Part shown: in pieces, positions 22,701 through 30,027 of the stretch | Numbering within the stretch: the stretch's first letter is position 1 | How the letters are laid out: the number at the start of each line of letters is the position of its first letter | From: a virus | DNA length: 30,757 bases | IMG/VR virus record: IMGVR_UViG_3300020470_000131 | Coordinates: 1 to 30,757 of that record | Direction: 5' to 3' (one strand) | Translations under genes and position numbers: made by a program | Notes under the pieces: model-generated | What the model was told of the DNA's origin: nothing | Seen by the model: the letters and a program-made list of their open reading frames with translations, nothing else | Database searches by the model: none

Positions 22701-25700
22701 TCTTATATACCATCTAGGCAATTATTAATTGTATGTGATTACTATGATGTTGCTGTTGATGATACTGGAGATGTATTCTCGGTATTAAGTTATGGTGGAG
22801 ATAGGTATACGAATGATATCCCATTAATTGGTTATGGTCAAATACGAGCAACTGATACTTTAGATTTTAGACCAAGAGTTTCTAAATTTACTGCTACCGA
22901 TTCCTCACCATTTTCATTCGCTAGTAGAACTACTGGATTTGGAAATGCTCCTAAATTTATAGTAGCACCTGATGAAAATACTTTATTAGGGTATGAATAT
23001 TATCTTGGTAGAATTGATAAGTTATACTTGGATGTAGCTGGAAAATTAAATTTAGTAAAGGGTCAACCTGCCAAGCATCCAATTCCTTCAGCTAATAATA
23101 ACGATTCTATGTTATTGGCTGATATTATATTGCCACCATATCTCTATAATACAAGAGATGCTCAAATAACTCTCGCTGATAATAGAAGATATACAATGCG
23201 TGATATTGGAGTTCTTGAAGATAGAATTGAATCTTTGGAGTCAGTAACTACTTTATCTTTACTTGAAGTTGGCACTGAAGCATTAAGTATACAAGATGCT
23301 TATGGTAGAGATCGATTCAAGAGTGGATTTTTTGTAGATAGTTTTGCTAATGATAATTTTATAGATTTAAGTCAGTCTAGTGTCACTGTTGATGCAGATG
23401 AAAAGTTAATTAGACCACTTGTTTCTAGGAATAGTCTTGACAGTTTACTTTTACCATCTACAAGTACTATTGATGAGCAATTAGATTATGGAACAAATTA
23501 CCCTCTATATGATCCAAATGTCCAAAAAACTGGAGAATCGGTTACTTTAAAATACGATGAAGTTCCATGGGTTTCTCAGTCTTTTGCCACAGGACAAGAA
23601 AATGTTAACCCATTTCATGTTGTTTCTTTTACATCAGGAACTATTACATTAACTCCAGATTCTGATAGTTGGATTAGAACTATACAAAATCAAGAAGGTG
23701 ACGAAGAAAGAGCTATTCGACGTAGAATTAGTGATCTCAATGCATCATCTGTTAGATGGAGAAGAAAATATGGATCTTCTATAGCTCATTTAGATTTACG
23801 GCATATAGCTGATCATGATTTTGATGCTCTTGTCAATAGAATATATAATTCTAATTTAAATGTTGGAAGTGCTGTACAAACTAATAATCAGAATGTATCG
23901 TATACGGTTAGATCTGCTGGTGCTGGTCGTTTAGATGTATATACAGTTCGTAATAGATCAATTACTGTAAGACAGGGCGTTATATTTACTGGTGATGATG
24001 GGTTGATGAGATCCAGAAATACTGCATTTACTGCAACTGGATTAAGACCTTATCAAAGGCATTATCAATTCCTTGATGGAAATGGTGATGTATGGGTTAT
24101 TCCAAAGTTACTTGAAATTGCAAGTGATAAACTTAAAGAAAATTATGGTTCTTCTACTGCTTTTGAAGTTGGAGAAGAAGTTAAGGGATATATTCAAACA
24201 AATTTTAGTGGTGGATTTGGACCAACACAGATCTTCTCAGCAAGAGTTTGCACCTCTAATCATAAAGAAGGACCTTTTGCAAATCCTACTAAAATATATA
24301 CGGATAATCCATATGCACCTAATGAAAATATTCAGGCAAATTATACAAGTACTTCAAAGATATTGAATATTGATATTATTGCATTATCCCAAGAAGCACA
24401 AGGTAAGTATAGTGGTTATGTCACTACTACTACACGATTGGTTGGACAAAGCAGTGGAGCTATTGCTTATGTCAAGGATATAAGATTGATACCTGATGGT
24501 TCGGGAGAAGTTCAAGGTGCGTTCTTCCTTAATGATCCCCATACCAGTCCACCACCACAAGTTACAATTGAAACTGGATCAAAAACTTATAAACTTACAA
24601 GTAGTTCTGAGAATGCACAACCTGCTGTTGGAAGTAATTTAATTTCATCAGCAACTGCTAGGTATAGAGCCGTTGGTACTCTCAGGGTAGAGGGTTCTAT
24701 GATTCAAATTACAGATCAAGATGTAACCATATTAGATTATTGGGATCCTTTAGCACAGTCTTTCTCAGTTGGTGCAAATATAGAAGCACCAGATTCTAGT
24801 GGATCTTTGGGTGATGATGATAATGGTATATTCTTAACATCTGTAGATTTGTTCTTTGCAAATAAAGATTCTGGTAGTAAAACAGTCACAGTTCAAATTA
24901 GAACTATGGAATTGGGAACTCCTACAAGAACTAGAATTGGTAAAGGTGTAACTTTAACTCCAGATGAGATTACAACTTCAACTGATGGATCAGTTGCAAC
25001 AAACGTTAAATTCCCAGAACCAATTTATCTTCCACCTGGTCAAGAATATGCAGTTGTTCTTCTTGCTCCAACAAGTGATCAATTTGAGGTGTATACTGCC
25101 AAAATGGGTGAACCTACTTTAGCATCTCAGAATCTTCCTAATGCATCTTCTGTCATTTATTCTCAGCAATGGGCTCTTGGTAGTTTATTCAAATCCCAGA
25201 ATGGTTCGATTTGGACACCAAGTCAACTTCAAGATATGAAGTTGAATTTATATAAAGCAAAATTTGTATCTAGTGGTACTGCTTTCTTTGCAAATCCTAC
25301 TTTAAATTCTAGCAATGGTTTTGGTGCTAAACTTGGATCAAATCCAATTCTAACATTACCAAAAAATGGAAAGATTGGAATTACTACAATTTATGCTGGA
25401 ATTTCAACATTTAGTCCAGGAACCATTATTAATGGATCTACCAATAATGCAGTAACAGCATCAATTAGTGGAGTTGGATGCTCTGCACAATATGTTGGAG
25501 TTGTTACAGGTGGATCTGATTATGCTGCTGCAACTGATGTTGCAACATATGCACTTACTGGAAGGGGTGAAGGATTTAAGTGCACTATTAGTGTAGGTGC
25601 AGGTGGTAATATTACAGGAATAACAACTACTGACCATGGAAATGGATATCAGGTTGGTGATATTGTTGGTATCGTAACTTCTGTTTCAGCTGGTGGATCA

Positions 25701-27260
25701 GGTAGAGGTTCTGGTGCGTTATTGACAATTACGGCTAATAGTTCAGGAGTTGATACTTTATTCTTGGATAATATAAAAGGAACTTCTGGTAATGGATCCT
25801 TTAAAGATGGACAAGCATTTAGATATACTGATGGTGGTGGAAATATCCAAACAGTCGTTGGTACAACTCTACGTGGAGATTTGGTAGAAGATGGTACACC
25901 ATTTGATGGAAAGCATATCTATATTTCTCAATTTGACCATGGAATGTATGCAACCAATAATAAATTAAAAGTTGTTGATGTTAGATCAAATGACAAATTT
26001 ACAAATTTGGGTGTGGCATTGACAACAACAGAAGCAAGTACTATTAGTGTGGCATCTACTTCAGGATTTGCAACATTTGAAGGTATTGCCGTTGAATCTT
26101 TAAATCCTGGATATGTAAGAATTGATGATGAAATTATTGGTTATAGTTCTGTCGGTGAAGGAGTTTTAAATATTGCTGCTAGTGGAAGAGGTATTGATTC
26201 AACTCAAATTATACCTCATGACGCAGGATCTTATGTGGAGAAGTATGAACTTAATGGAGTTTCTTTAAGAAGAATAAACAGAGAACATACTATATCAAGT
26301 TATAATATAGAATTTGATAGTTATTATATTGAAATAGATAGAAGTGCAACTGGACCAGGTAGAGATAGATCTGTTGATGTTGCAGATAAACCACAATTAT
26401 CATTCAATAATCAAGCATTCTTGGGTGGTGATAATGCTAGTATTACTAGGAATATACAGTATGATGCAGTGGTTCCAAGTTATAATTTACGCACACCATC
26501 AAGTGCTACTAATGCAACAGCATCAATTAGAACTGTAAGTGGAACTAGTATTGGTGGAAATGAAACTTCATTCTTAGATCAAGGATTTGAACCAGTTCAA
26601 TTAAATACTGCAAATGAATTATCTACACCAAGAATCGTATGTTCTGAGGTTAATGAAAATGAGTATTTAAATAATATTGATAGGAATAAATCATTTACTA
26701 CTGCAATAGAATTTAAAACTACTGATGAAAGTGTTTCTCCAGTAATTCGTTTAAGACAGGCTCAGACAGAATTTAGAGGTAATAGGTTAAACAATCCTGT
26801 TTCTGATTATGCACGTAATGAGTTAGTAAAAACTTCTTTATATGATCCTCATACTTCAGTTTATGTTTCAAAGTTAATAAGTTTGGAAAAACCTGCAGAT
26901 GGATTAAAAGTTATTCTTTCTGCCAACAGGCCTCCTTCATCTGATTTTAGAGTTCTATATTCTTTGGTTAGAAAAGATTCTAGTGGAATTGATGACAGAT
27001 ATACATTATTCCCTGGATATGACAATCTAAGAGATATTGATGCTGATGGTTTTGGTGATGAGGTAATAGATCCTGCTAATAATAGTGGATTGCCAGATAC
27101 GTATGTTGATGGTAGTGTTGCTGGAGAATTTTTAGAATATCAGTTTACAGCAAATGATATTGGTGAATTTACAGGATATAAGATTAAGATTGTAATGTCT
27201 GGAACTAATCAGGCACAAGAACCAAGAATAACTGATTTAAGAACAATTGCATTGAAGTAA
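19782..27260 (+). CDS. DUF4815 baseplate/tail-fibre structural protein
   Basis: This 2,492-residue virion protein begins with the DUF4815 signature: SPYYDDFDPSKNFYKVLFKP, PVQARELTSLQSILQNQIED, then FGSHMFKEGSIVIPG. The N-terminal domain runs to about residue 390, where VKGYDVTIDGTNVIDVEKPR closes it. A second conserved block near 1135-1200 includes RRYTMRDIGVLEDRIESLES and DRFKSGFFVDSFANDNF. A third starts at DYWDPLAQSF (1652-1661) and continues through LTSVDLFFANKDSG and YAVVLLAPTSDQFEVY. DUF4815 proteins are tail or baseplate components of marine and other phages. Here it fills the place of T4 gp9-gp12/wac, so I infer a peripheral baseplate and fibre-anchoring role. Residues about 1904-2007 and 2085-2153 carry modules shared with the giant gene. 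The stop overlaps the next start by one base (TAATG). Confidence 0.82.
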   Translation: MAQKKDLNISPYYDDFDPSKNFYKVLFKPGYPVQARELTSLQSILQNQIEDFGSHMFKEGSIVIPGAATIDPGYNAVKLNATQFGIDISLYTSQLIGKVVEGETTGVAATVDFVALPDGGDVEDLTIYVKYQSAGIFDPTKVTFADGEALLVKENLTYGNTTINAGTAVATLISSNATAIGSAASVDDGVYFIRGTFVNVNKQTIILDHYTNNPSYRIGLKVDEVIIGAKDDPSLYDNAKGFTNYAAPGADRLKISLTLTKKLLTDKNDTDFVEIARTDDGEIQKITTKTQYNLIRDYIAERTYEESGNYSLQPFDVSIVNSLNDRLGNGGLYYATQKTEDGNTPSDDLMCVKVSEGEAYVKGYDVTIDGTNVIDVEKPRDTKKIDAGSVPFSMGNKLTITNLGGQPQYRNVVQLYGELQQQIDHVGIIGEARVYSVNPRTYQSSGDATTWDLRLYDVQTYDRIALNESLPSSGITTGYRVKGLRSGAEGYSASHGTTATSLGLNSGTNWVNISPTSGRFVKGEQISINGISTSRSITEVVSYSPRDVKSVKQTAVSPYVQNFVADSVLTSVSFPSQISEGDITGGNTIKSPGKIFTNVKKGDVIRYQHATTDDVSYNVVSSINDGGKNLTLTAINDVPGVYDGSVNNGNNRSISLAYSSMDSNNIGLYGVLPEPNISSVDFSSSTLNVSAQITGQSISGFGATVSISNVEDGSGVAISTAFFEPYTVSKYSVHFGSTAGFATVTSDRVELLSGSSSLSFSGLEASGGADANTVISVTAEKQGIQSKIKQYQRSQFVTVDQSSNAGSGSSIANLNDGLTYNSTAYGLRVQDEEISLNVPDVSRVLAVYESVDTSAPTFDVIEFASAANVLDNAIIGENIAGQTSGTIARIVTNNGSTPSSGGNNRLGVVYVNDSVFESGEEVIFNESNIQTTIENINSQPNDGQYHDVTNSFYLDKGQREQYYDYSRIVRRSNSYIPSRQLLIVCDYYDVAVDDTGDVFSVLSYGGDRYTNDIPLIGYGQIRATDTLDFRPRVSKFTATDSSPFSFASRTTGFGNAPKFIVAPDENTLLGYEYYLGRIDKLYLDVAGKLNLVKGQPAKHPIPSANNNDSMLLADIILPPYLYNTRDAQITLADNRRYTMRDIGVLEDRIESLESVTTLSLLEVGTEALSIQDAYGRDRFKSGFFVDSFANDNFIDLSQSSVTVDADEKLIRPLVSRNSLDSLLLPSTSTIDEQLDYGTNYPLYDPNVQKTGESVTLKYDEVPWVSQSFATGQENVNPFHVVSFTSGTITLTPDSDSWIRTIQNQEGDEERAIRRRISDLNASSVRWRRKYGSSIAHLDLRHIADHDFDALVNRIYNSNLNVGSAVQTNNQNVSYTVRSAGAGRLDVYTVRNRSITVRQGVIFTGDDGLMRSRNTAFTATGLRPYQRHYQFLDGNGDVWVIPKLLEIASDKLKENYGSSTAFEVGEEVKGYIQTNFSGGFGPTQIFSARVCTSNHKEGPFANPTKIYTDNPYAPNENIQANYTSTSKILNIDIIALSQEAQGKYSGYVTTTTRLVGQSSGAIAYVKDIRLIPDGSGEVQGAFFLNDPHTSPPPQVTIETGSKTYKLTSSSENAQPAVGSNLISSATARYRAVGTLRVEGSMIQITDQDVTILDYWDPLAQSFSVGANIEAPDSSGSLGDDDNGIFLTSVDLFFANKDSGSKTVTVQIRTMELGTPTRTRIGKGVTLTPDEITTSTDGSVATNVKFPEPIYLPPGQEYAVVLLAPTSDQFEVYTAKMGEPTLASQNLPNASSVIYSQQWALGSLFKSQNGSIWTPSQLQDMKLNLYKAKFVSSGTAFFANPTLNSSNGFGAKLGSNPILTLPKNGKIGITTIYAGISTFSPGTIINGSTNNAVTASISGVGCSAQYVGVVTGGSDYAAATDVATYALTGRGEGFKCTISVGAGGNITGITTTDHGNGYQVGDIVGIVTSVSAGGSGRGSGALLTITANSSGVDTLFLDNIKGTSGNGSFKDGQAFRYTDGGGNIQTVVGTTLRGDLVEDGTPFDGKHIYISQFDHGMYATNNKLKVVDVRSNDKFTNLGVALTTTEASTISVASTSGFATFEGIAVESLNPGYVRIDDEIIGYSSVGEGVLNIAASGRGIDSTQIIPHDAGSYVEKYELNGVSLRRINREHTISSYNIEFDSYYIEIDRSATGPGRDRSVDVADKPQLSFNNQAFLGGDNASITRNIQYDAVVPSYNLRTPSSATNATASIRTVSGTSIGGNETSFLDQGFEPVQLNTANELSTPRIVCSEVNENEYLNNIDRNKSFTTAIEFKTTDESVSPVIRLRQAQTEFRGNRLNNPVSDYARNELVKTSLYDPHTSVYVSKLISLEKPADGLKVILSANRPPSSDFRVLYSLVRKDSSGIDDRYTLFPGYDNLRDIDADGFGDEVIDPANNSGLPDTYVDGSVAGEFLEYQFTANDIGEFTGYKIKIVMSGTNQAQEPRITDLRTIALK
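25490..25740 (+). repeat. GGSGY-type beta repeat inside the DUF4815 gene
   Basis: The translation reads YVGVVTGGSDYAAAT, then an alternating G-rich strand, GGNITGITTTDHGNGYQVGD, and SVSAGGSGRGSGALLTI. This is the same strand, GGSxY turn, G-N/V turn and G-x-GY order as in gp8 and the giant gene. Confidence 0.5.
26035..26250 (+). repeat. DDE-I-x-Y / RG / H module, copy in the DUF4815 gene
   Basis: TISVASTSGFATFEGIAVES precedes GYVRIDDEIIGYSSVGEG. Then comes IAASGRGIDSTQIIPHDAGS, with the RG turn and the closing histidine in the expected places. It is clearly the same module as at 5250-5425 of the giant gene, which shows module exchange between the two genes or common recruitment. Confidence 0.6.
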
Positions 27261-27463
27261 TGAAGAGGGTTCAAGGGCACTCACATTTGTATCGTGATGA
27301 AAATACAGGAGCTATTATTAATACTAATAGTTCTCAGTATAAGCAAAGATTGAAATCTTTATCTGTTACTAAATCTGATAAAGATGAATTAAATAGACTT
27401 AGAGAAGAAATTGATGAATTGAAACTTCTCCTTACAAAGTTGACAGATAATGCGATTAGATAA
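27260..27463 (+). CDS. Small conserved virion-associated protein with C-terminal coiled coil
   Basis: This is a 67-residue protein. The N-terminal part MKRVQGHSHLYRDENTGAII matches the pattern K-R-V-x-G-H-x-x-L-x-R-D-x-x-T/S-G-A-I-I-N that I recognise from short proteins in the tail-gene region of T4-like phages. The second half, DKDELNRLREEIDELKLLLT, has leucine and isoleucine at heptad spacing and should form a short coiled coil, which suggests an oligomer or an adaptor. Its start codon shares one base with the stop of the DUF4815 gene, implying coupled translation. A structural or tail role is inferred from position. The exact function is unknown. Confidence 0.7.
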   Translation: MKRVQGHSHLYRDENTGAIINTNSSQYKQRLKSLSVTKSDKDELNRLREEIDELKLLLTKLTDNAIR

Positions 27464-27499
27464 TGCCTAAATAGGATTATAGAGATTCTGTGAGAATAC

Positions 27500-27838
27500 A
27501 TGGCTGCAGTCTATACAAGTAATTTAGTAATAAACACAGGGAGTTCTTTTTCTCAGACTTTTACATTAGAGGGAAGTGATGATTCAGCATTTGATTTGTC
27601 TGGATATACTGTTACATCTCAAATGAGAAAGTGGAGAGGAGCCGCAACTGCTACTGATTTTACCACGGCTATTCCTACTCCTGCCACACAGGGAAAAGTT
27701 CTTCTTAGTTTAACTGCCACAGAAACTGCGGCATTGACTCCAGGTAGGCATGTATATGATGTATTAATTACACAAGGTGCTACAAAAGAATTAGTAGTTG
27801 AAGGTTCTGTTCTTATACGGGAAGGGGTAACCAGATAA
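27500..27838 (+). CDS. Small beta-sandwich-like virion protein
   Basis: This 112-residue protein consists almost wholly of predicted strands. Its N-terminal part is SSFSQTFTLEGSDDSAFDLS, then GYTVTSQMRKWRG (52 residues in). The C-terminal part is GKVLLSLTATETAALTPGRH, YDVLITQ, then VEGSVLIREGVTR. The scheme (hydrophobic strand, G-Y/W-T-V-x-x-Q-x-R, L-T-P-G-x-Y-x-Y-D-V) resembles the small N-terminal, Ig-like domain of baseplate upper and fibre-adaptor proteins. Similar stand-alone proteins occur upstream of fibre genes in marine T4-like phages. I infer a connector or decoration role with the fibre-like protein that follows. The ATG of that gene overlaps this stop by one base. No catalytic residues are visible. 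Confidence 0.68.
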   Translation: MAAVYTSNLVINTGSSFSQTFTLEGSDDSAFDLSGYTVTSQMRKWRGAATATDFTTAIPTPATQGKVLLSLTATETAALTPGRHVYDVLITQGATKELVVEGSVLIREGVTR

Positions 27839-29178
27839 TGCCAGATATTAAAGTCAGAGTTGGTCAACAAAATGCGGTAAAAGTAGTTGCTAGTGCTTTT
27901 GGTGGATCGCTTACGGCTGAAAATGCGGTAAATGCAACAAATGTTCTTGGGGGTATTGCTTCAGTAACTCAATTGGACGTAAGTCCTGGTATTTCTACAT
28001 TTGCTGGTGCAGTAGGATTAAGTTCTAATTTATATGTTGCTGGAATATCTACGTTTGCTGCTAATGGGGGTATAACCACTACTGGTGGAGATCTTTATGT
28101 TGGTGGTGATCTATTTGTTTTAGATGATATAACACTTGATGAGGTTAATTTACGTAATCTTAATGTAACTGGTATTTCTACTCTTGGTATTACATCAGCA
28201 ACTTGGTTAGAAGCACAGCAATTAAATGTAACTGGTGTTTCTACATTTGTTGGATTATCAACATTTAGTGGTGATGTAGTTTTCCAGGGTGCAATTGCAG
28301 CTCAGAATATGACCTGGGATGCTTCTGAAAATGATTTAGAGTTTACTGATCTTGCTAGAATAAAATTTGGAAATAGTGATGATCTTGAGATATGGCATGG
28401 AAGTGGTAACAACAGTCATATAAAAAATTCTACTAATGATCTTAAAATTCGTAGTGATTCACTCATACTCAAAAGAGCAGATGATAGTGAGGCATATCTT
28501 AAAGCTACTGTTAATGAGGATGTAAAATTATATTATAATGGTAATGAGAAATTTGCCACTATTTCGACTGGTGCCACAGTTACAGGTGATTTATATGTTG
28601 GTGGAGATTTATATCTTGGTGATGATTTAGTCCTAGATAATATTACTGGTAATAGTTTAAATATAACAGGACTCTCTACATTTGTAGGTAATGCTCAGTT
28701 TGATGGCAATGTATCTGTTGGTGGTACATTAACTTATGAAGATGTAACCAATGTCGATTCTATTGGAATTGTCACAGCAGGACAGGGACTTAGAGCTACC
28801 ACTGGTGGATTAGTCGTAACTGCTGGTATTTCTACATTTGATGCGGATTTACAAGTAGCAGGTAACATCAGGCATAAAGGTGATGGTGATACATATATTG
28901 AATTTACTGGCGACCAAATACGATTAATTGCTGGTGGTAAACCATTAATTCATGCTGAAGAAGGTACACCTTCTGATACTGTTATAATCAATGATGGTGG
29001 TAATGATCTCGATTTTCGTGTTGAAGGACATGATGACGAGTATCAAATCTTTTCTGATGGTCTCACTAATATGGTTGGTATTGGATCAGCTATACCAACT
29101 GCTAAATTAGATGTAACTGGTTCTACAAATATTTCAGGAACCTTAACCGCAGGATTAATTGATGGAGGATCGTATTAA
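27838..29178 (+). CDS. Tail-fibre-like structural protein with YVGGDL and VTG repeats
   Basis: This 446-residue protein opens with a short conserved leader (MPDIKVRVGQQNAVKVVAS). It then runs as repeated beta-helix-like strands with N-V-T-G-[IV]-S-T-F turns. GDLYVGGDLFVLDDI (from residue 84) is repeated as GDLYVGGDLYLGDDL (from 250). Between them is the block DDLEIWHGSGNNSHI, NDLKIRSDSLIL, VKLYYNGNEKFATISTG (about 181-248). This is the fibre motif seen in many marine phages, usually written L-x-I-x-H-D-G-S-N-S-x-I and V-E-L-Y-Y-D-N. The end (VGIGSAIPTAKLDVTGSTNI) is a typical trailing segment. No C-terminal self-cleaving chaperone domain is visible. It is probably host-facing or part of the fibre shaft. 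A GGAAGGGG-like ribosome site precedes the start, and the stop overlaps the gp13 start by one base. Confidence 0.75.
   Translation: MPDIKVRVGQQNAVKVVASAFGGSLTAENAVNATNVLGGIASVTQLDVSPGISTFAGAVGLSSNLYVAGISTFAANGGITTTGGDLYVGGDLFVLDDITLDEVNLRNLNVTGISTLGITSATWLEAQQLNVTGVSTFVGLSTFSGDVVFQGAIAAQNMTWDASENDLEFTDLARIKFGNSDDLEIWHGSGNNSHIKNSTNDLKIRSDSLILKRADDSEAYLKATVNEDVKLYYNGNEKFATISTGATVTGDLYVGGDLYLGDDLVLDNITGNSLNITGLSTFVGNAQFDGNVSVGGTLTYEDVTNVDSIGIVTAGQGLRATTGGLVVTAGISTFDADLQVAGNIRHKGDGDTYIEFTGDQIRLIAGGKPLIHAEEGTPSDTVIINDGGNDLDFRVEGHDDEYQIFSDGLTNMVGIGSAIPTAKLDVTGSTNISGTLTAGLIDGGSY
28087..28690 (+). repeat. Direct repeat of the YVGGDL fibre unit
   Basis: Nucleotides 28087-28180 and 28585-28690 encode near-identical segments (GDLYVGGDL, then DDITLDEVN or DDLVLDNIT, then LNVTGISTL or LNITGLSTF). 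The DNA is also alike (tatgttggtgg at both places). The roughly 500-base spacing covers one complete fibre unit, so unequal recombination could add or remove a unit. Confidence 0.6.
29164..29168 (+). promoter_or_regulatory. Ribosome binding site of gp13 inside the preceding gene
   Basis: GGAGG lies nine bases before the gp13 ATG and within the last codons of the fibre-like gene. It is one of the best Shine-Dalgarno matches in the structural part of the window, where most starts have only weak purine stretches. It supports the overlapping ATG at 29178. Confidence 0.65.
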
Positions 29179-30023
29179 TGGCAAAACCAACCAGTAGAGC
29201 AGAACTTAAAGATTATTGTTTAAGACAATTAGGTGCTCCCGTATTAGAGATAAATGTTGCTGATGAGCAGGTTGAAGATTTGTTAGATGATGCTCTTCAA
29301 TTATTTCATGAACGTCATTTTGATGGGGTTGAGAGAATGTATCTCAAACATCAACTTACTCAAGATGATATAGACAGAGGAATAGCAACTGGTACATCTG
29401 GGGTTGGTATTGTAACCACTACAGGGATATCAACTAATGTTAGTGGTATTAGTAGTATAACTTCTAATTTTTATGAAACATCAAATTTCCTTCCTATTCC
29501 AGAGTCAGTTATTGGTATAGAGAAAGTATTTAAGTTTGATACCAGTACAATTTCTGGTAGTATGTTTAGTATAAAATATCAGTTATTTTTAAATGATCTC
29601 TATCAATTTAATTCGATTGATTTACTTCAATATTCAATGGTAAAGACTTACTTGGAGGATATTGATTTCTTATTAACAACTGATAAACAAATTAGATTTA
29701 ATCAAAGACAAGATAGGTTATATTTAGATATTGATTGGAAAACTGAAAGTGTAGGAGATTGGATTATTATTGATTGTTATAGGGCATTAGATCCATCTAC
29801 ATTTGGTGGAGTATGGAATGATAGTTTCCTTAAAAAATATTTAACAGCATTGATAAAACGTCAATGGGGACAGAACTTGACTAAATTTAGAGGAGTAAAA
29901 CTACCTGGTGGTATTGAACTTAATGGTAGAGAAATCTATGATGACGGACAAAGAGAAATAGATTATCTCAGAGAAAAAATGAGTATGGATTACGAAGCTC
30001 CACCTCTTGATATGATAGGATAA
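29178..30023 (+). CDS. 13: gp13 neck protein
   Basis: This 281-residue protein is slightly shorter than T4 gp13 (309). The N-terminal segment is typical of the family: SRAELKDYCLRQLGAPVLEI, NVADEQVEDLLDDALQLFHE, then RHFDGVERMYLKHQLT. The middle (VIGIEKVFKFD, then SMVKTYLEDIDFLL) and the end (YLTALIKRQWGQNLTKFRGV, then LPGGIELNGREIYDDGQREI) also fit. gp13 forms a ring below the portal and, with gp14, closes the filled head and accepts the tail. A loop at about 70-100 rich in G, T and S (GTSGVGIVTTTGISTNVSGI) looks like the glycine-rich turns of the fibre genes and is probably an insertion. A good GGAGG site lies nine bases upstream, and gp14 follows after four bases. Confidence 0.92.
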   Translation: MAKPTSRAELKDYCLRQLGAPVLEINVADEQVEDLLDDALQLFHERHFDGVERMYLKHQLTQDDIDRGIATGTSGVGIVTTTGISTNVSGISSITSNFYETSNFLPIPESVIGIEKVFKFDTSTISGSMFSIKYQLFLNDLYQFNSIDLLQYSMVKTYLEDIDFLLTTDKQIRFNQRQDRLYLDIDWKTESVGDWIIIDCYRALDPSTFGGVWNDSFLKKYLTALIKRQWGQNLTKFRGVKLPGGIELNGREIYDDGQREIDYLREKMSMDYEAPPLDMIG

Positions 30024-30027
30024 TAAT

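Noticed and set aside
27464-27480. Possible late box (CCTAAATAGG) before the 112-residue protein
   Set aside because: It matches TATAAATA at only 6 of 8 bases and lacks the T-A-T beginning. The gap is short, so read-through from upstream is the simpler reading.
27838-29178. CRISPR-like array suggested by regular short repeats in the fibre-like gene
   Set aside because: The repeats keep the reading frame, vary in sequence and spacing, and encode beta turns. There are no uniform spacers or palindromic repeats.
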